Positions 8,020-16,937 of a DNA stretch of 64,000 nucleotides are shown piece after piece. The notes beneath the pieces were generated by a model. That model was not told the origin of the DNA, searched no databases, and saw only the letters and a list, made by a program, of their open reading frames with translations. The position numbers and the translations under genes were made by a program. Source of the DNA: Poriferisodalis sp965231925 (lineage in GTDB: Bacteria > Actinomycetota > Acidimicrobiia > Acidimicrobiales > Poriferisodalaceae); NCBI GenBank assembly GCA_965231925.1, contig OZ246894.1, forward strand, positions 2,170,001 through 2,234,000, in the 5' to 3' direction. Numbering within the stretch: the first letter of the stretch is position 1; each line of letters starts with the position of its first letter.

Positions 8020-10403
8020 ACGCGGCAAACGACGCCTCGCCCGCTGGCGTGCGCACGACGGCAATGGGAACGCACTTCGGATCGTTCCTCATCGACTCGC
8101 GCGACGGCGAAGTGCTGGCAGTACGCGGGCATCCCACCGATCCGGAGCCGTCGCATCTGGGGGAGTCGCTGCGACACTTCGCCGAGAACCGGGTCATGCG
8201 TCCAGCAGTACGGCAATCTTGGCTGCGAGACGGACCTGGTTCGGCCACTCACCTACGGGGCAGCGAGCCGTTCGTGGAGGTCGACTGGGACACGGCGCTC
8301 GACCTGGTGGCTGCGGAGCTGACCCGCGTCCGCGACGAACACGGCAACTCCTCGATCTTCGGCGGGTCCTACGGGTGGGGCTCTGCGGGACGCTTCGGGC
8401 TGGCGTCCAGCCAGCAGCACCGCTTCATGCGCTTCTTCGGCGGCTGCACCGACCAGAAGGGCACCTACTCGTCTGCCGCGGCTGAGGCAATCTTCCCGTA
8501 CATGCTGGGCATGGGGTACCACGCCGGCATCGCTCGGCAGACGTCGTGGTCGGTCATCTGCAAGCACACCGAACTGTTCGTGTGCTTCGGGGGCATGCGC
8601 GCGTCGAACAACCACGTCACCTACGGCGGCCAGGGTCCGCATCATCACAACGACTGGGTCGCCCGGGCGGCAGCCGCGGGCGTGGATTTCCTGAATGTCG
8701 GGCCGCTGCGAGACGACTTCGGCAAAGCGGCCGAAGCGCGCTGGCTGCCGATACGGCCCGGCACCGATGTGGCGCTCATGGCAGGGATCATTCACACGCT
8801 CGTCACTGACGGTCTGGCGGACTTGGACTTCCTGGCGACTTACTGCGACGGCTGGGACCGGCTTCGGGCGCACGTGATGGGCGAGGGCCTCGCCGCGGCC
8901 TGTGGCGACTGGACCGGCCCCACGCCGTGGGCACAGGCAGTCGACTACGACACGCCGAAGTCGGCGCAGTGGGCGGCGGAGGTGACCGGGATCGATGCCG
9001 ATGACATCGTCTCGCTCGCGTACGAGATGGCCGCCAAGCGGACACTGGTCAACCTCAGTTTGTCCACCCAGCGGGCTCACCACGGCGAGCAGCCGTACTG
9101 GATGGCTCTGGCGCTGGCTTGCGTGCTTGGCCAGGTCGGCCTGCCGGGCGGCGGTTACGTATTCAGCTTTGGCACCCAAGGCAACACAGGAGCGGGGCAG
9201 ACACGGGCGCGCATTCCCGGTCTGCCGGTGCCGATGCGCCAGCCCGGACCGCCGACGATCGCCGTCTCGCGCATCACCGAGATGCTGGAGGGGCCCCGCG
9301 AGCCGTTCGACTTCGACGGGCGCACGGGGCGCTTTCCCGATATCCGGCTCGTGTACTGGTCGGGAGGCAATCCCTTCCATCACCACCAGGACCTGAACCG
9401 CCTGATGCGAGCGTGGCAGCGACCCGAGACCATCGTGGTGCAGGAGCCGTTCTGGTCGCCGATCGCCCGCCGGGCCGACATCGTGCTGCCGGCAACGACG
9501 CCGCTCGAGCGCAACGACATCGGCGGTGCCGAGACGATGCTGATCGCAATGGCCGCGGTGGCAGAGCCGGTGGGGGAGTCGCGGGACGACTACTGGATCT
9601 TCGCTCGCCTGGCTGAGCGCCTGGGCTTCGGCGATCAATTCACCGAGGGCCGCACTGCAGACGAGTGGATCGAGGTCATCTACGAGATTCACCGCGCTGC
9701 GGATCCGCAGGCCCCGCCGTACGAGGACTTTCGCCGGGACGGCTATCTGATGGCGCCAGGGATGGCGTTGATGGGTGATCCCGAGCAGATCTTTCTTGAG
9801 GCATTCCGCACTGACCCGGTTGGCAAGCCATTACGAACGCCCAGCGGCCGGATCCAACTCTGGAACGACAAGATCGCCGAGTACGGCTACGACGACTGCC
9901 CGCCGCATCCGGCGTGGATGGAGCCATACGAGCGGTTGGGGGGTGCCGGCAGCGACCGATGGCCATTGCACTTGGTGTCGAATCAGCCCAAGGCCCGACT
10001 TCACAGCCAATTCGACCATGCGGCACCCAGCCAGGCAACGAAGGTGGCCGGTCGCGAACCCGTGCGGCTGCACCCCGACACGGCGGCCGCCCGCGGCATC
10101 AGTGACGGCGACCTTGTGCGCATCTTCAACGGCCGCGGGGCAGCGCTGGCCGGCGCGACGATCGACGACGCCGTCATGCCCGAGGCAGTGCAGCTCTCGA
10201 CCGGCGCCTGGTACGACCCAGCGCCCGACGGCACCTGCCGAGCCGGCAACCCCAACACGCTCACGGCTGACATCGGCACCAGTCGCCTTGCTCAAGGACC
10301 GTCAGCGCACACCTGCCTCGTTGAGGTCGAGCGCTACGACGGCGAACCGCCAGCTGTCGAGTCGTACCAGCCGCCCGAGATAGTTCCGCTGAAGTCGAGC
10401 TAG
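8016..10403 (+). CDS. molybdopterin oxidoreductase, biotin/DMSO/TMAO reductase type
   Basis: A 795-residue protein of the DMSO-reductase superfamily, nearest in layout to BisC/TorA/DmsA-like S- and N-oxide reductases: FGGSYGWGSAGRFG, QQHRFMRFFGGCTDQKGTYS and SAAAEAIFPYMLGMG. The serine in TYSSAAAE is at the place of the molybdenum-ligating Ser of DMSO/TMAO reductases. There is no N-terminal Fe-S cysteine motif and no twin-arginine signal, so it should be cytoplasmic like BisC. The C-terminal cofactor-binding domain is complete (LVSNQPKARLHSQFDHA, then NGRGAALAGA). It overlaps the upstream flavin gene (ATGA). Its stop lies ten bases from the point where a convergent DUF2461 gene is broken. Confidence 0.9.
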   Translation: MNAANDASPAGVRTTAMGTHFGSFLIDSRDGEVLAVRGHPTDPEPSHLGESLRHFAENRVMRPAVRQSWLRDGPGSATHLRGSEPFVEVDWDTALDLVAAELTRVRDEHGNSSIFGGSYGWGSAGRFGLASSQQHRFMRFFGGCTDQKGTYSSAAAEAIFPYMLGMGYHAGIARQTSWSVICKHTELFVCFGGMRASNNHVTYGGQGPHHHNDWVARAAAAGVDFLNVGPLRDDFGKAAEARWLPIRPGTDVALMAGIIHTLVTDGLADLDFLATYCDGWDRLRAHVMGEGLAAACGDWTGPTPWAQAVDYDTPKSAQWAAEVTGIDADDIVSLAYEMAAKRTLVNLSLSTQRAHHGEQPYWMALALACVLGQVGLPGGGYVFSFGTQGNTGAGQTRARIPGLPVPMRQPGPPTIAVSRITEMLEGPREPFDFDGRTGRFPDIRLVYWSGGNPFHHHQDLNRLMRAWQRPETIVVQEPFWSPIARRADIVLPATTPLERNDIGGAETMLIAMAAVAEPVGESRDDYWIFARLAERLGFGDQFTEGRTADEWIEVIYEIHRAADPQAPPYEDFRRDGYLMAPGMALMGDPEQIFLEAFRTDPVGKPLRTPSGRIQLWNDKIAEYGYDDCPPHPAWMEPYERLGGAGSDRWPLHLVSNQPKARLHSQFDHAAPSQATKVAGREPVRLHPDTAAARGISDGDLVRIFNGRGAALAGATIDDAVMPEAVQLSTGAWYDPAPDGTCRAGNPNTLTADIGTSRLAQGPSAHTCLVEVERYDGEPPAVESYQPPEIVPLKSS

Positions 10404-10413
10404 GCCGCCGCCT

Positions 10414-10782
10414 GCCGGCGCCGAAGAAGCAGCTCTCGGTGGACAAGTGGACGTAATAGCCGGGAGCGTGGACGTCGTTGGCGCGCAGATGCCGGAGCTG
10501 GATGCCCACGTTGGTCTTGTAGGGCGTCTTGTCCGCGGAGAACCGTGTGTCGCGAAAGACCCGCATCAGCGAGCCACCCACCTTGGTGTCACGAGCCGTC
10601 ATGTTCGGGGAGATCTCGGCGAGCATCGGCCGCACTGCTCGGATCAGATCGAAGGCAGGTTCGCGCACTTCCTCCTCGTACCGCTCACGGTTCTCGTTGA
10701 ACCACTCCCGGTTGTTGTTGGCCTCGAGCTCCTCGAGAAACTCGTACAGCTCTGGCCCGAAGATGCCCTCGTAGTCGCTCAT
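10414..10782 (-). pseudogene. DUF2461 gene truncated to its N-terminal half
   Basis: From an ATG at 10782, the minus strand gives 123 residues of clear DUF2461/TIGR02453 character (LYEFLEELEANNNREWFNEN, FRDTRFSADKTPYKTNVGIQ, then APGYYVHL). Normal members run to about 210-230 residues. Here homology stops after CFFGAG at about 10414. The frame then runs another 50 codons antisense into the 3' end of the reductase gene with no resemblance to the family. The break lies within about ten bases of the reductase stop, which suggests that the flavin/reductase pair was joined here by a rearrangement that removed the gene's 3' half. Confidence 0.7.
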
Positions 10783-10896
10783 CGCTGTCCCCTATGTGAT
10801 GTGTGACCCTTGGTCGCCCGCACCGTAGCGAGCCGCTGCTCGTCGGACGAGTGCATTCTCGAGGGCGTCGTGGCTCGTCAAACGTACGCTGTAGCC

Positions 10897-11151
10897 ATGA
10901 GCGACGGGACCGGTTCAGAGACTCGATCCACGACGGCCCGGGAGTGGCTGGCAGGTTTCTCCGAAGTGATCGGGGCGCCTGCCCCTGATGAAGACATCAC
11001 TGAAGCGCTGCTGGATCTCGCAGGCGTGGCGGCTCACGACTCTGAGCGGATTGCAGCACCCATTGCCTGCTGGATGGCAGGTGTTGCCGGCGTCGACCCT
11101 GCCGAAGCGCTCGAACGCGCCCGGCGACACGCCGCTGAGCGGCCACGCTGA
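10897..11151 (+). CDS. small DUF6457-type protein
   Basis: An 84-residue protein starting MSDGTGSETRSTTAREWLAG and containing ALLDLAGVAAHDSERIAAPI, the signature of small actinobacterial proteins described as DUF6457. Relatives are often found near molybdenum-cofactor genes, which fits the molybdoenzyme upstream. No enzyme motif is visible. Longer upstream starts (10810) lack coding character. It precedes the sulfhydrylase gene by 59 bp. Confidence 0.7.
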   Translation: MSDGTGSETRSTTAREWLAGFSEVIGAPAPDEDITEALLDLAGVAAHDSERIAAPIACWMAGVAGVDPAEALERARRHAAERPR

Positions 11152-11210
11152 GCTGACCATGCGCAACGGGCGAGCTCACTGGGCAACAGGCCCGTCCTAG
11201 GCTGCTCTCG

Positions 11211-12500
11211 ATGAGCGATCACCAGTTCGGATTCCGCACGCGCGCGCTGCATGCGGGCGGTCGACCAGATCCAGCCACAGGAGCTCGTGCGGTCCCCGTC
11301 TACCAGTCCACGAGCTTTGTGTTCGAGGACACTGCCGACGCCGCCGACCTCTTTGCCCTCCAGAAATACGGCACGATCTACTCCCGCATCTCCAACCCCA
11401 CGGTCAACGCGTTTGAGGAGCGGGTCGCGAGCCTCGAAGGCGCCATCGGAGCTGTCGCTACTGCCTCGGGCATGTCGGCGGAGTTCCTCGCAGCGGCCGC
11501 GCTGTGCGAGACGGGCGACAACCTCGTCACCTCGTCTGCGCTCTACGGCGGCACGCACACGATGTTCGACGTGACGCTGGGACGCTTCGGCGTGCAAGCT
11601 CGCTTCGTCGACGGTGACAGCGTCGACGCGTACGCCGCCGCCATCGACGACCGCACCAAGTTCTGCTACACCGAGATCGTCGGCAACCCCTCGGGCTCCA
11701 TCCCCGATCTGGCAGCGATCGCCGAGGTCGCTCACGCCCACGGGCTGCCGCTCGTGGTCGATTCCACCTTTGCGACGCCCTACCTGTGCCGTCCCATGGA
11801 GCATGGTGCCGACATCGTGCTGCACTCGGCGACGAAGTTCATCGGCGGGCACGGCAACTCGATCGGCGGGGTTGTCAGCGAATCGGGTCGCTTCGACTGG
11901 GGCAGCGGCCGTTTCCCGAACATGACCGAGCCCGTGGCGAGCTACAACGACATGCGCTTCTGGGAGAACTTCGGCGAGTACGCCTTCTGCACCAAGCTGC
12001 GGGTCGAGCAGCTTCGTGATATCGGCGCTGCCATGTCACCGCTCAACGCATTCCTGCTGCTGCAAGGGCTCGAGACGCTGCCTCAGCGCATGGACGAACA
12101 TGTCGCAAACGCGCAAGCCGTTGCAGAACACCTCGAAGCCCATCGGGCGGTGAGCTGGATCAGCTACTCGGGTCTCGAATCCTCCCCCTACCGGGATCTC
12201 GCACGCAAGTACATGCCGCAGGGACCGGGCGCCATCTTCACCTTCGGTGTGCAGGGGGGGCGCCAAGCGGGAGCAGATTTCATTGAGGCATTGCAGATGA
12301 TTAGCCACCTGGCGAACGTCGGCGATGCCCGCACGCTGGTCATCCATCCGGCGTCCACAACGCACCAGCAGCTCTCCGAAGAGGCCTTGGCGGCAGGAGG
12401 GGTCAGCGCAGACATGATCCGGCTGTCGGTCGGCCTCGAAGACCTCGATGACATCCTCTGGGATCTGGACCAAGCCCTCGCGAAGGCGGTGCCCGCATGA
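11211..12500 (+). CDS. metY: O-acetylhomoserine sulfhydrylase (PLP enzyme)
   Basis: A 429-residue gamma-family PLP enzyme. It starts FRTRALHAGGRPDPATGARA and YQSTSFVF; the cofactor lysine is in LHSATKFIGGHGNSIGG. The long form, with VVDSTFATPYLCRP and a C-terminal VGLEDLDDILWDLDQAL, is typical of O-acetylhomoserine/O-acetylserine sulfhydrylases, which make homocysteine from O-acetylhomoserine and sulfide. Cystathionine gamma-synthase is shorter, about 380-400 residues. Its stop overlaps the ATG of the CoA-binding protein. Confidence 0.92.
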   Translation: MSDHQFGFRTRALHAGGRPDPATGARAVPVYQSTSFVFEDTADAADLFALQKYGTIYSRISNPTVNAFEERVASLEGAIGAVATASGMSAEFLAAAALCETGDNLVTSSALYGGTHTMFDVTLGRFGVQARFVDGDSVDAYAAAIDDRTKFCYTEIVGNPSGSIPDLAAIAEVAHAHGLPLVVDSTFATPYLCRPMEHGADIVLHSATKFIGGHGNSIGGVVSESGRFDWGSGRFPNMTEPVASYNDMRFWENFGEYAFCTKLRVEQLRDIGAAMSPLNAFLLLQGLETLPQRMDEHVANAQAVAEHLEAHRAVSWISYSGLESSPYRDLARKYMPQGPGAIFTFGVQGGRQAGADFIEALQMISHLANVGDARTLVIHPASTTHQQLSEEALAAGGVSADMIRLSVGLEDLDDILWDLDQALAKAVPA

Positions 12501-13006
12501 CGATTGTCCACGAACCGGTCGAAGGCTGGATTGAGCCCAGTGCGGCCGACCGGTTGGAGCTCATGCAGCGCACCGACACGGTGGCGATGGTGGGCGTTTC
12601 CGCGAACCCGGCCCGGCCGTCGAACTTCGTCGCGACGTACCTGCTCAGCTCGAGCACCGATTTCGACATGTACTTCGTGAACCCGGTGGCCGACGAGATC
12701 TTGGGCAAACCGTGCTATCCGAGCCTCGCAGACCTGCCGGTGGTGCCCGATCTCGTGGACGTGTTCCGCCGGCCCGCGGATCTGCCGGGCGTTGCCGAAG
12801 AGGTCGTCGACATCGGTGCCAAAGCGTTCTGGGTGCAACTCGGCCTGTGGAGCGCTGAGGCCGCCAAGCTGGCTCACGACGCAGGCCTCGATGTGGTGAT
12901 GGATCGCTGCCTCAAGATAGAGCACGCCAGGTTCCACGGGGGCCTGCACCGCGCCGGCTTCGACACCGGCGTGATCGATTCGCGTCGCACGGCTCAAAGG
13001 ACGTGA
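12497..13006 (+). CDS. CoA-binding domain protein (YccU-like)
   Basis: A 169-residue CoA_binding_2 protein: a Rossmann-type nucleotide-binding fold with VAMVGVSANPARPSNFVATY, YFVNPVADEILGKPCYPSL, LVDVFRRPADLP and the end motif DRCLKIEHAR. Biochemical role is unknown for the family. Genes of this type often follow metY, and the 4-nt ATGA overlap with metY supports joint expression. Confidence 0.88.
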   Translation: MTIVHEPVEGWIEPSAADRLELMQRTDTVAMVGVSANPARPSNFVATYLLSSSTDFDMYFVNPVADEILGKPCYPSLADLPVVPDLVDVFRRPADLPGVAEEVVDIGAKAFWVQLGLWSAEAAKLAHDAGLDVVMDRCLKIEHARFHGGLHRAGFDTGVIDSRRTAQRT

Positions 13007-15264
13007 ACACGATGCGGGGCCCCGCCGCAGGGGCCGCTCGCAGGCCCCGCAGTCCAGACCGACACGAGCGGTCACACCGCAGGCATATGCGGTTTCACCG
13101 CTGGCCGGCTCGGCGCGCCCTGCTCGTCGCGGCCGTCACGCTGCTGCTGGCCGTCTCGTGCGCTTCGCCCGAGACGCCGGAGGCAGCCCCAGACACTGGC
13201 GACGCCCCCGCGAGCGCCACTGACGACTCGCAGCCGGCGACCGGCGACGCGCAAGACGAGGTTGCAACTGCTGGCACCGAAGCTGCGAGCACCACCGCGG
13301 TCGCCGACACCGTGCCGCTGACGCTGCAGGGCAGCGTTGCAGCCCCGGAGTTTCCGGCCGGATACGACTGGTTCAACGTCAGCAGGCCGCTGTCGATGAG
13401 CACCGATTTGCGCGGCAAGATCGTCATCCTCGACTTCTGGACCCAAGGCTGCATCAACTGCATCCACATCATTCCCGATCTCCACCGGCTCGAGCAGGAA
13501 TATCCCGATGAAGTGGTGGTCGTTGCCGTGCACTGGGCAAAGTTCCCCAGCGAGCGCGAATCCGAGGCGGTTCGCGAAGCGTCGATCCGCTACGGCCGCC
13601 AGCACCCGATCGTGAACGACGATCAGGAACTGCTGCGCGATGCCTATGGCGTCAACGCCTGGCCGACTGTCGTTGTCATCGATCCCGAGGGAAAGGTGGT
13701 CGGCCAGTACGCCGGTGAGGGCGTATACACCGCTCTCGAACCGGCGATCTCAGTCATGGCAGAGGAGTTCGGCCACAACGGGCTCATCGATCCGACACCG
13801 CTCGGCGAGCTGCTCGACATAGCGCCCCCATTGCCGACGGTCCTGAGCTTCCCCGGCAAGGTGCTTGCCGACGAGGCAAACGATCGGCTCTTCATTGCTG
13901 ATACGGGACGCCATCGGGTGCTGATTGCGACGCTCGACGGCGAACTCATCGACGTGATCGGCAATGGGGCGCAGGGACGGGCGGACGGCGGATTCACCGA
14001 GGCGACGTTCCGGCGTCCCCAAGGCATGGCGCTGAGCCCCGACGGCAACACGCTGTACATCGCCGACCGCGAGAATCACCTCATCCGGGCCGCAGACCTG
14101 CAGGGCCGGCAGGTTGGCACCATTGCCGGGACCGGTGAGCCGGTCACCGCCTTCTGGCCCGGGCCAGCTGCAGTGACGGCCATCGCCTCGCCTTGGGACC
14201 TGCACCTCGAAGGCGACGTGCTGTACATCGCAGGTGCGGGGCGGCACCAGATCTGGCTGATGAACCTGACGAGCAGGGCACTCGGCCTGTTTGCAGGAAC
14301 CGGGGCCGAAGGACTCGACGACGGCGACAGGCTGCAGGCCACCCTGTCGCAGCCATCGGGCCTCGCAGCAGACGCGGCGGCGCTCTACTTCACCGATCCC
14401 GAGGCGAGCGCGGTGCGGCGAATCTCATTCGGCCTCGACGGCCAGCTGAACACGCTGGTGGGCAAGCACCTGTTCGTGTGGGGCGACGAAGTCGGCAGCT
14501 TCGATGACACGCTGCTGCAGCACGCCATCGGCATCGAATACGTGGGCAATGCTCCCGGGCAGGGCCGGTTGTACATCGCAGACACCTACAACCACCGGAT
14601 CAAGGCGCTCGACCTCGAGACGATGACATCGACATTGGTTTCCGGCGACGGGAAGGCGGGCCTGCGCGACGGCAGCGGCACGCAAGCACAACTCGCCGAG
14701 CCGAGCGGGCTCAGCGCCACCTCGGACACGCTGTACGTGGCCGACACCAACAACCACCGGATCCGCACGCTCGATCTGGAAACCGGCGAGCTGTCCACGC
14801 TGGCACTGTCGAATCTGGAGATCGCCACCGTGACGATGGCTGGTGTGATCGAAGACGAGGTCGTGCTGCTGCCCCAGCGGGTCGCACCGGGTCCCGTCGA
14901 GGTCGTGCTCGAACTGGTGGTGCCTGAGGGGTACAAGTTCAACACCGACGGGTTGTTCGAGTTCACCTGGACCTCAGGCGACACCGCCGTGATCAGCCCA
15001 CAAGGCAGCACTCGTTACGAAGCCCGAGGACCTGAGATGCCCGTGCGCCTCGCGGCGACGGTCGACGCGCAATCCGGCAGCGCGGTGCTCAGCGCCACGG
15101 CGGTGGTGTTCTACTGCCCGGCTGTGGACGAGACGTTCTGCCTCATTCGAGATGTGAATTTCACTGCGCCGATCGAGGTAGATCCAGGCGGCGCCAACAG
15201 CATTGAGCTGCCGCATCAGTTGCTGTCGGCCGAGGAACTGGATCAACGCCTGGGATCGGGGTGA
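13003..15264 (+). CDS. secreted thioredoxin-like / NHL-repeat lipoprotein
   Basis: A 753-residue NHLRC2-like protein. After a basic leader, a hydrophobic segment ends in the lipobox-like LLAVSC, then a Thr/Ala/Asp-rich linker. Next is a thioredoxin-like domain (IVILDFWTQGCINCIHIIP; CxxC, Cys-Ile-Asn-Cys), then several NHL beta-propeller blades (DRLFIADTGRHRVLI, LYIADTYNHRIKALD, LYVADTNNHRIRTLD) and a C-terminal beta domain. It should be anchored outside the membrane; a redox role is inferred from CINC. The GTG at 13003 overlaps the preceding stop (GTGA). ATGs at 13012 (AAGGA 10 nt upstream) and 13087 are also possible; the last gives a cleaner signal peptide. Confidence 0.85.
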   Translation: MNTMRGPAAGAARRPRSPDRHERSHRRHMRFHRWPARRALLVAAVTLLLAVSCASPETPEAAPDTGDAPASATDDSQPATGDAQDEVATAGTEAASTTAVADTVPLTLQGSVAAPEFPAGYDWFNVSRPLSMSTDLRGKIVILDFWTQGCINCIHIIPDLHRLEQEYPDEVVVVAVHWAKFPSERESEAVREASIRYGRQHPIVNDDQELLRDAYGVNAWPTVVVIDPEGKVVGQYAGEGVYTALEPAISVMAEEFGHNGLIDPTPLGELLDIAPPLPTVLSFPGKVLADEANDRLFIADTGRHRVLIATLDGELIDVIGNGAQGRADGGFTEATFRRPQGMALSPDGNTLYIADRENHLIRAADLQGRQVGTIAGTGEPVTAFWPGPAAVTAIASPWDLHLEGDVLYIAGAGRHQIWLMNLTSRALGLFAGTGAEGLDDGDRLQATLSQPSGLAADAAALYFTDPEASAVRRISFGLDGQLNTLVGKHLFVWGDEVGSFDDTLLQHAIGIEYVGNAPGQGRLYIADTYNHRIKALDLETMTSTLVSGDGKAGLRDGSGTQAQLAEPSGLSATSDTLYVADTNNHRIRTLDLETGELSTLALSNLEIATVTMAGVIEDEVVLLPQRVAPGPVEVVLELVVPEGYKFNTDGLFEFTWTSGDTAVISPQGSTRYEARGPEMPVRLAATVDAQSGSAVLSATAVVFYCPAVDETFCLIRDVNFTAPIEVDPGGANSIELPHQLLSAEELDQRLGSG

Positions 15265-16850
15265 CCAGCGACGCCAGCAGCTCCCCAGCGTCGCTGTCGG
15301 CCGTGTCGCACGGGAGCAGACGACTGCGATCCAGACGGCTCGGCGCCGCATCGGCAGTTCTGGTTGCTGCCGCCGCCTGGCTGGCGCTGCTGCCGCGAGC
15401 CGCAGCTCAAACCTCGGGTGAGCCCGAGACGCCTCCGCTCATCACGGTTGCACCCGATGACCCCGCTGACGGGTCGCAGGGCGCGCCGGACACACCCCGG
15501 ATCGTGGCGGTGCTGCGCGGGCCTGGTGGCGTCGGCTATTGGGTCGTCGGCGTGGACGGTTCGATCGAACCTGTCGGCACCTCGATCCTGCCGATCGTCA
15601 GCGACCCGCCCGAACTGCACACCCAAGTCGTCGGTGCCCGCTTTGGGGCGCCTGGGGCACTCGGTGTCTGGCTGCAGCTCGCCGACAACTCTGAGGTCGC
15701 CATCGGCGATCCGGGACCGACCGTCTTCACCGGGGAGGAGCGGCCGTTGGGCTGGCTCTCGGGGATCGGGGTTCGCCAACTGCTCTCGGGAGCGTGGTGG
15801 ACCGATGTGGATCGATGGTGCACCAGCGAGTTGTCGCTGCCCGTGCGCATCGGGCAGACGATCATGACGGCGCTGGGCGAGCGCTCTTTGGGTTTTGCTG
15901 TCGAGGAGGCGCGTGACCGCCGTATTGCGGGCGTCTTGCTCCAGGGACCCATCACCGAGCATGTCTGGCGCCGCATCGCCGAATTACAGGACTTCGCAGG
16001 CCGGGTTCCGCTGATCTTCGCGGTCGACGAGGAAGGCGGTCGGGCGCAGCGACTCGCCGCCGTCGTGGGGACGCTTCCTTCGGCGGCAGCTCAGACTGCC
16101 AGGTCGCCCGAGGAGGTTGCCGAACGGGCAGCGGATCACGCTCGCAAGATGTCCCAACTCGGGTTCACCATGAACTTCGCACCGGTCATCGATGTCGGTG
16201 CCGGCGAGGGCATCGGGGACCGGTCATTCGGGAACGATCCGGCGACGGTCACCGACTATGGCTTGGCGACGGTGGAAGGTCTCAGCGCAGGGGGGATTGT
16301 CCCGGTGGTGAAGCACTTCCCGGGCCATGGCGGGGCCACTGCGGACACACATGACGAACTGGCGTCGACGGCGCCGCTGGACGAACTGCGCGAACGCGAC
16401 CTGATCCCGTTCGCAGCAATCATCGGGGCCACCGACGCGGCGGTCATGGTGGGTCACCTGCACGTTCCTGGCCTGACCGGGGGGATGCCGGCGTCGTTGT
16501 CGCCAGCGGCGATCGGCGGCGTGCTCCGCGACGAGCTAGGCCATGGCGGGCTGATCGTGACCGACTCGCTGATCATGGGCGCTATTCGCAGCCAGTGGTC
16601 GGTGAGCGAAGCCGCACTGCTGGCGGTCACCGCTGGCGCGGACCTCGCCCTCGTCGGCGATCTGGAGGATGCCGCCGCCGCATTCGCCGAGATCGAGGCA
16701 GCGGTCACCGAGGGGCGACTCAGCCTGGAACGACTCGACGATGCAGCCAACAACGTGCTCCGCTCGAAAGGGGTGTTCGCGTGCACGCTGGTCGGTCGTG
16801 ACGGACTGGGCCGCCCGATCCTCTACGACCCGACGCTCGTCGGCCGTTAG
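15261..16850 (+). CDS. secreted glycoside hydrolase family 3 (NagZ-like)
   Basis: A 529-residue protein with an N-terminal signal or anchor (residues about 25-48), roughly 130 residues of unassigned sequence (VGYWVVGVDGSIEPVG), then a GH3 catalytic domain: LIFAVDEEGGRAQRL, MNFAPVIDVG, KHFPGHGGATADTHDELAST and GLIVTDSLIMGAI. The Asp-His pair in ADTHDEL is the NagZ-type acid/base loop, and the Asp in VTDSLIMG is the nucleophile position. Likely substrate is beta-N-acetylglucosaminide in wall or exogenous glycans (family inference). Its GTG overlaps the upstream stop. The TAG stop lies in the first unit of a 27-bp tandem repeat. Confidence 0.88.
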   Translation: MTSDASSSPASLSAVSHGSRRLRSRRLGAASAVLVAAAAWLALLPRAAAQTSGEPETPPLITVAPDDPADGSQGAPDTPRIVAVLRGPGGVGYWVVGVDGSIEPVGTSILPIVSDPPELHTQVVGARFGAPGALGVWLQLADNSEVAIGDPGPTVFTGEERPLGWLSGIGVRQLLSGAWWTDVDRWCTSELSLPVRIGQTIMTALGERSLGFAVEEARDRRIAGVLLQGPITEHVWRRIAELQDFAGRVPLIFAVDEEGGRAQRLAAVVGTLPSAAAQTARSPEEVAERAADHARKMSQLGFTMNFAPVIDVGAGEGIGDRSFGNDPATVTDYGLATVEGLSAGGIVPVVKHFPGHGGATADTHDELASTAPLDELRERDLIPFAAIIGATDAAVMVGHLHVPGLTGGMPASLSPAAIGGVLRDELGHGGLIVTDSLIMGAIRSQWSVSEAALLAVTAGADLALVGDLEDAAAAFAEIEAAVTEGRLSLERLDDAANNVLRSKGVFACTLVGRDGLGRPILYDPTLVGR

Positions 16851-16937
16851 GCCGAGGAATGTGATTGTGGCCGCTAGGCCGACAAATGAAACAGTGGCCG
16901 CTAGGCCGAGCACTGTGACAGTGGCCGTTAGGGCAGG
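16842..16937. repeat. 27-bp tandem repeat, four units, between convergent genes
   Basis: Units begin at 16842, 16869, 16896 and 16923 with core GGCCG(T/C)TAGG, then diverge. Each core reads TAG on the plus strand and TAG or TAA on the minus strand. The plus-strand GH3 gene ends in unit 1 and the minus-strand thiamine-binding gene ends in unit 4. No strong hairpin or T-run is visible. Confidence 0.8.

Noticed and set aside
8253..9692. Long minus-strand ORF antisense to the molybdopterin reductase
   Set aside because: Composition is that of a mirror frame and the sense strand is continuous family sequence.
11152..11210. SAM or other riboswitch before metY
   Set aside because: Only 59 bp between genes and no recognisable aptamer elements.
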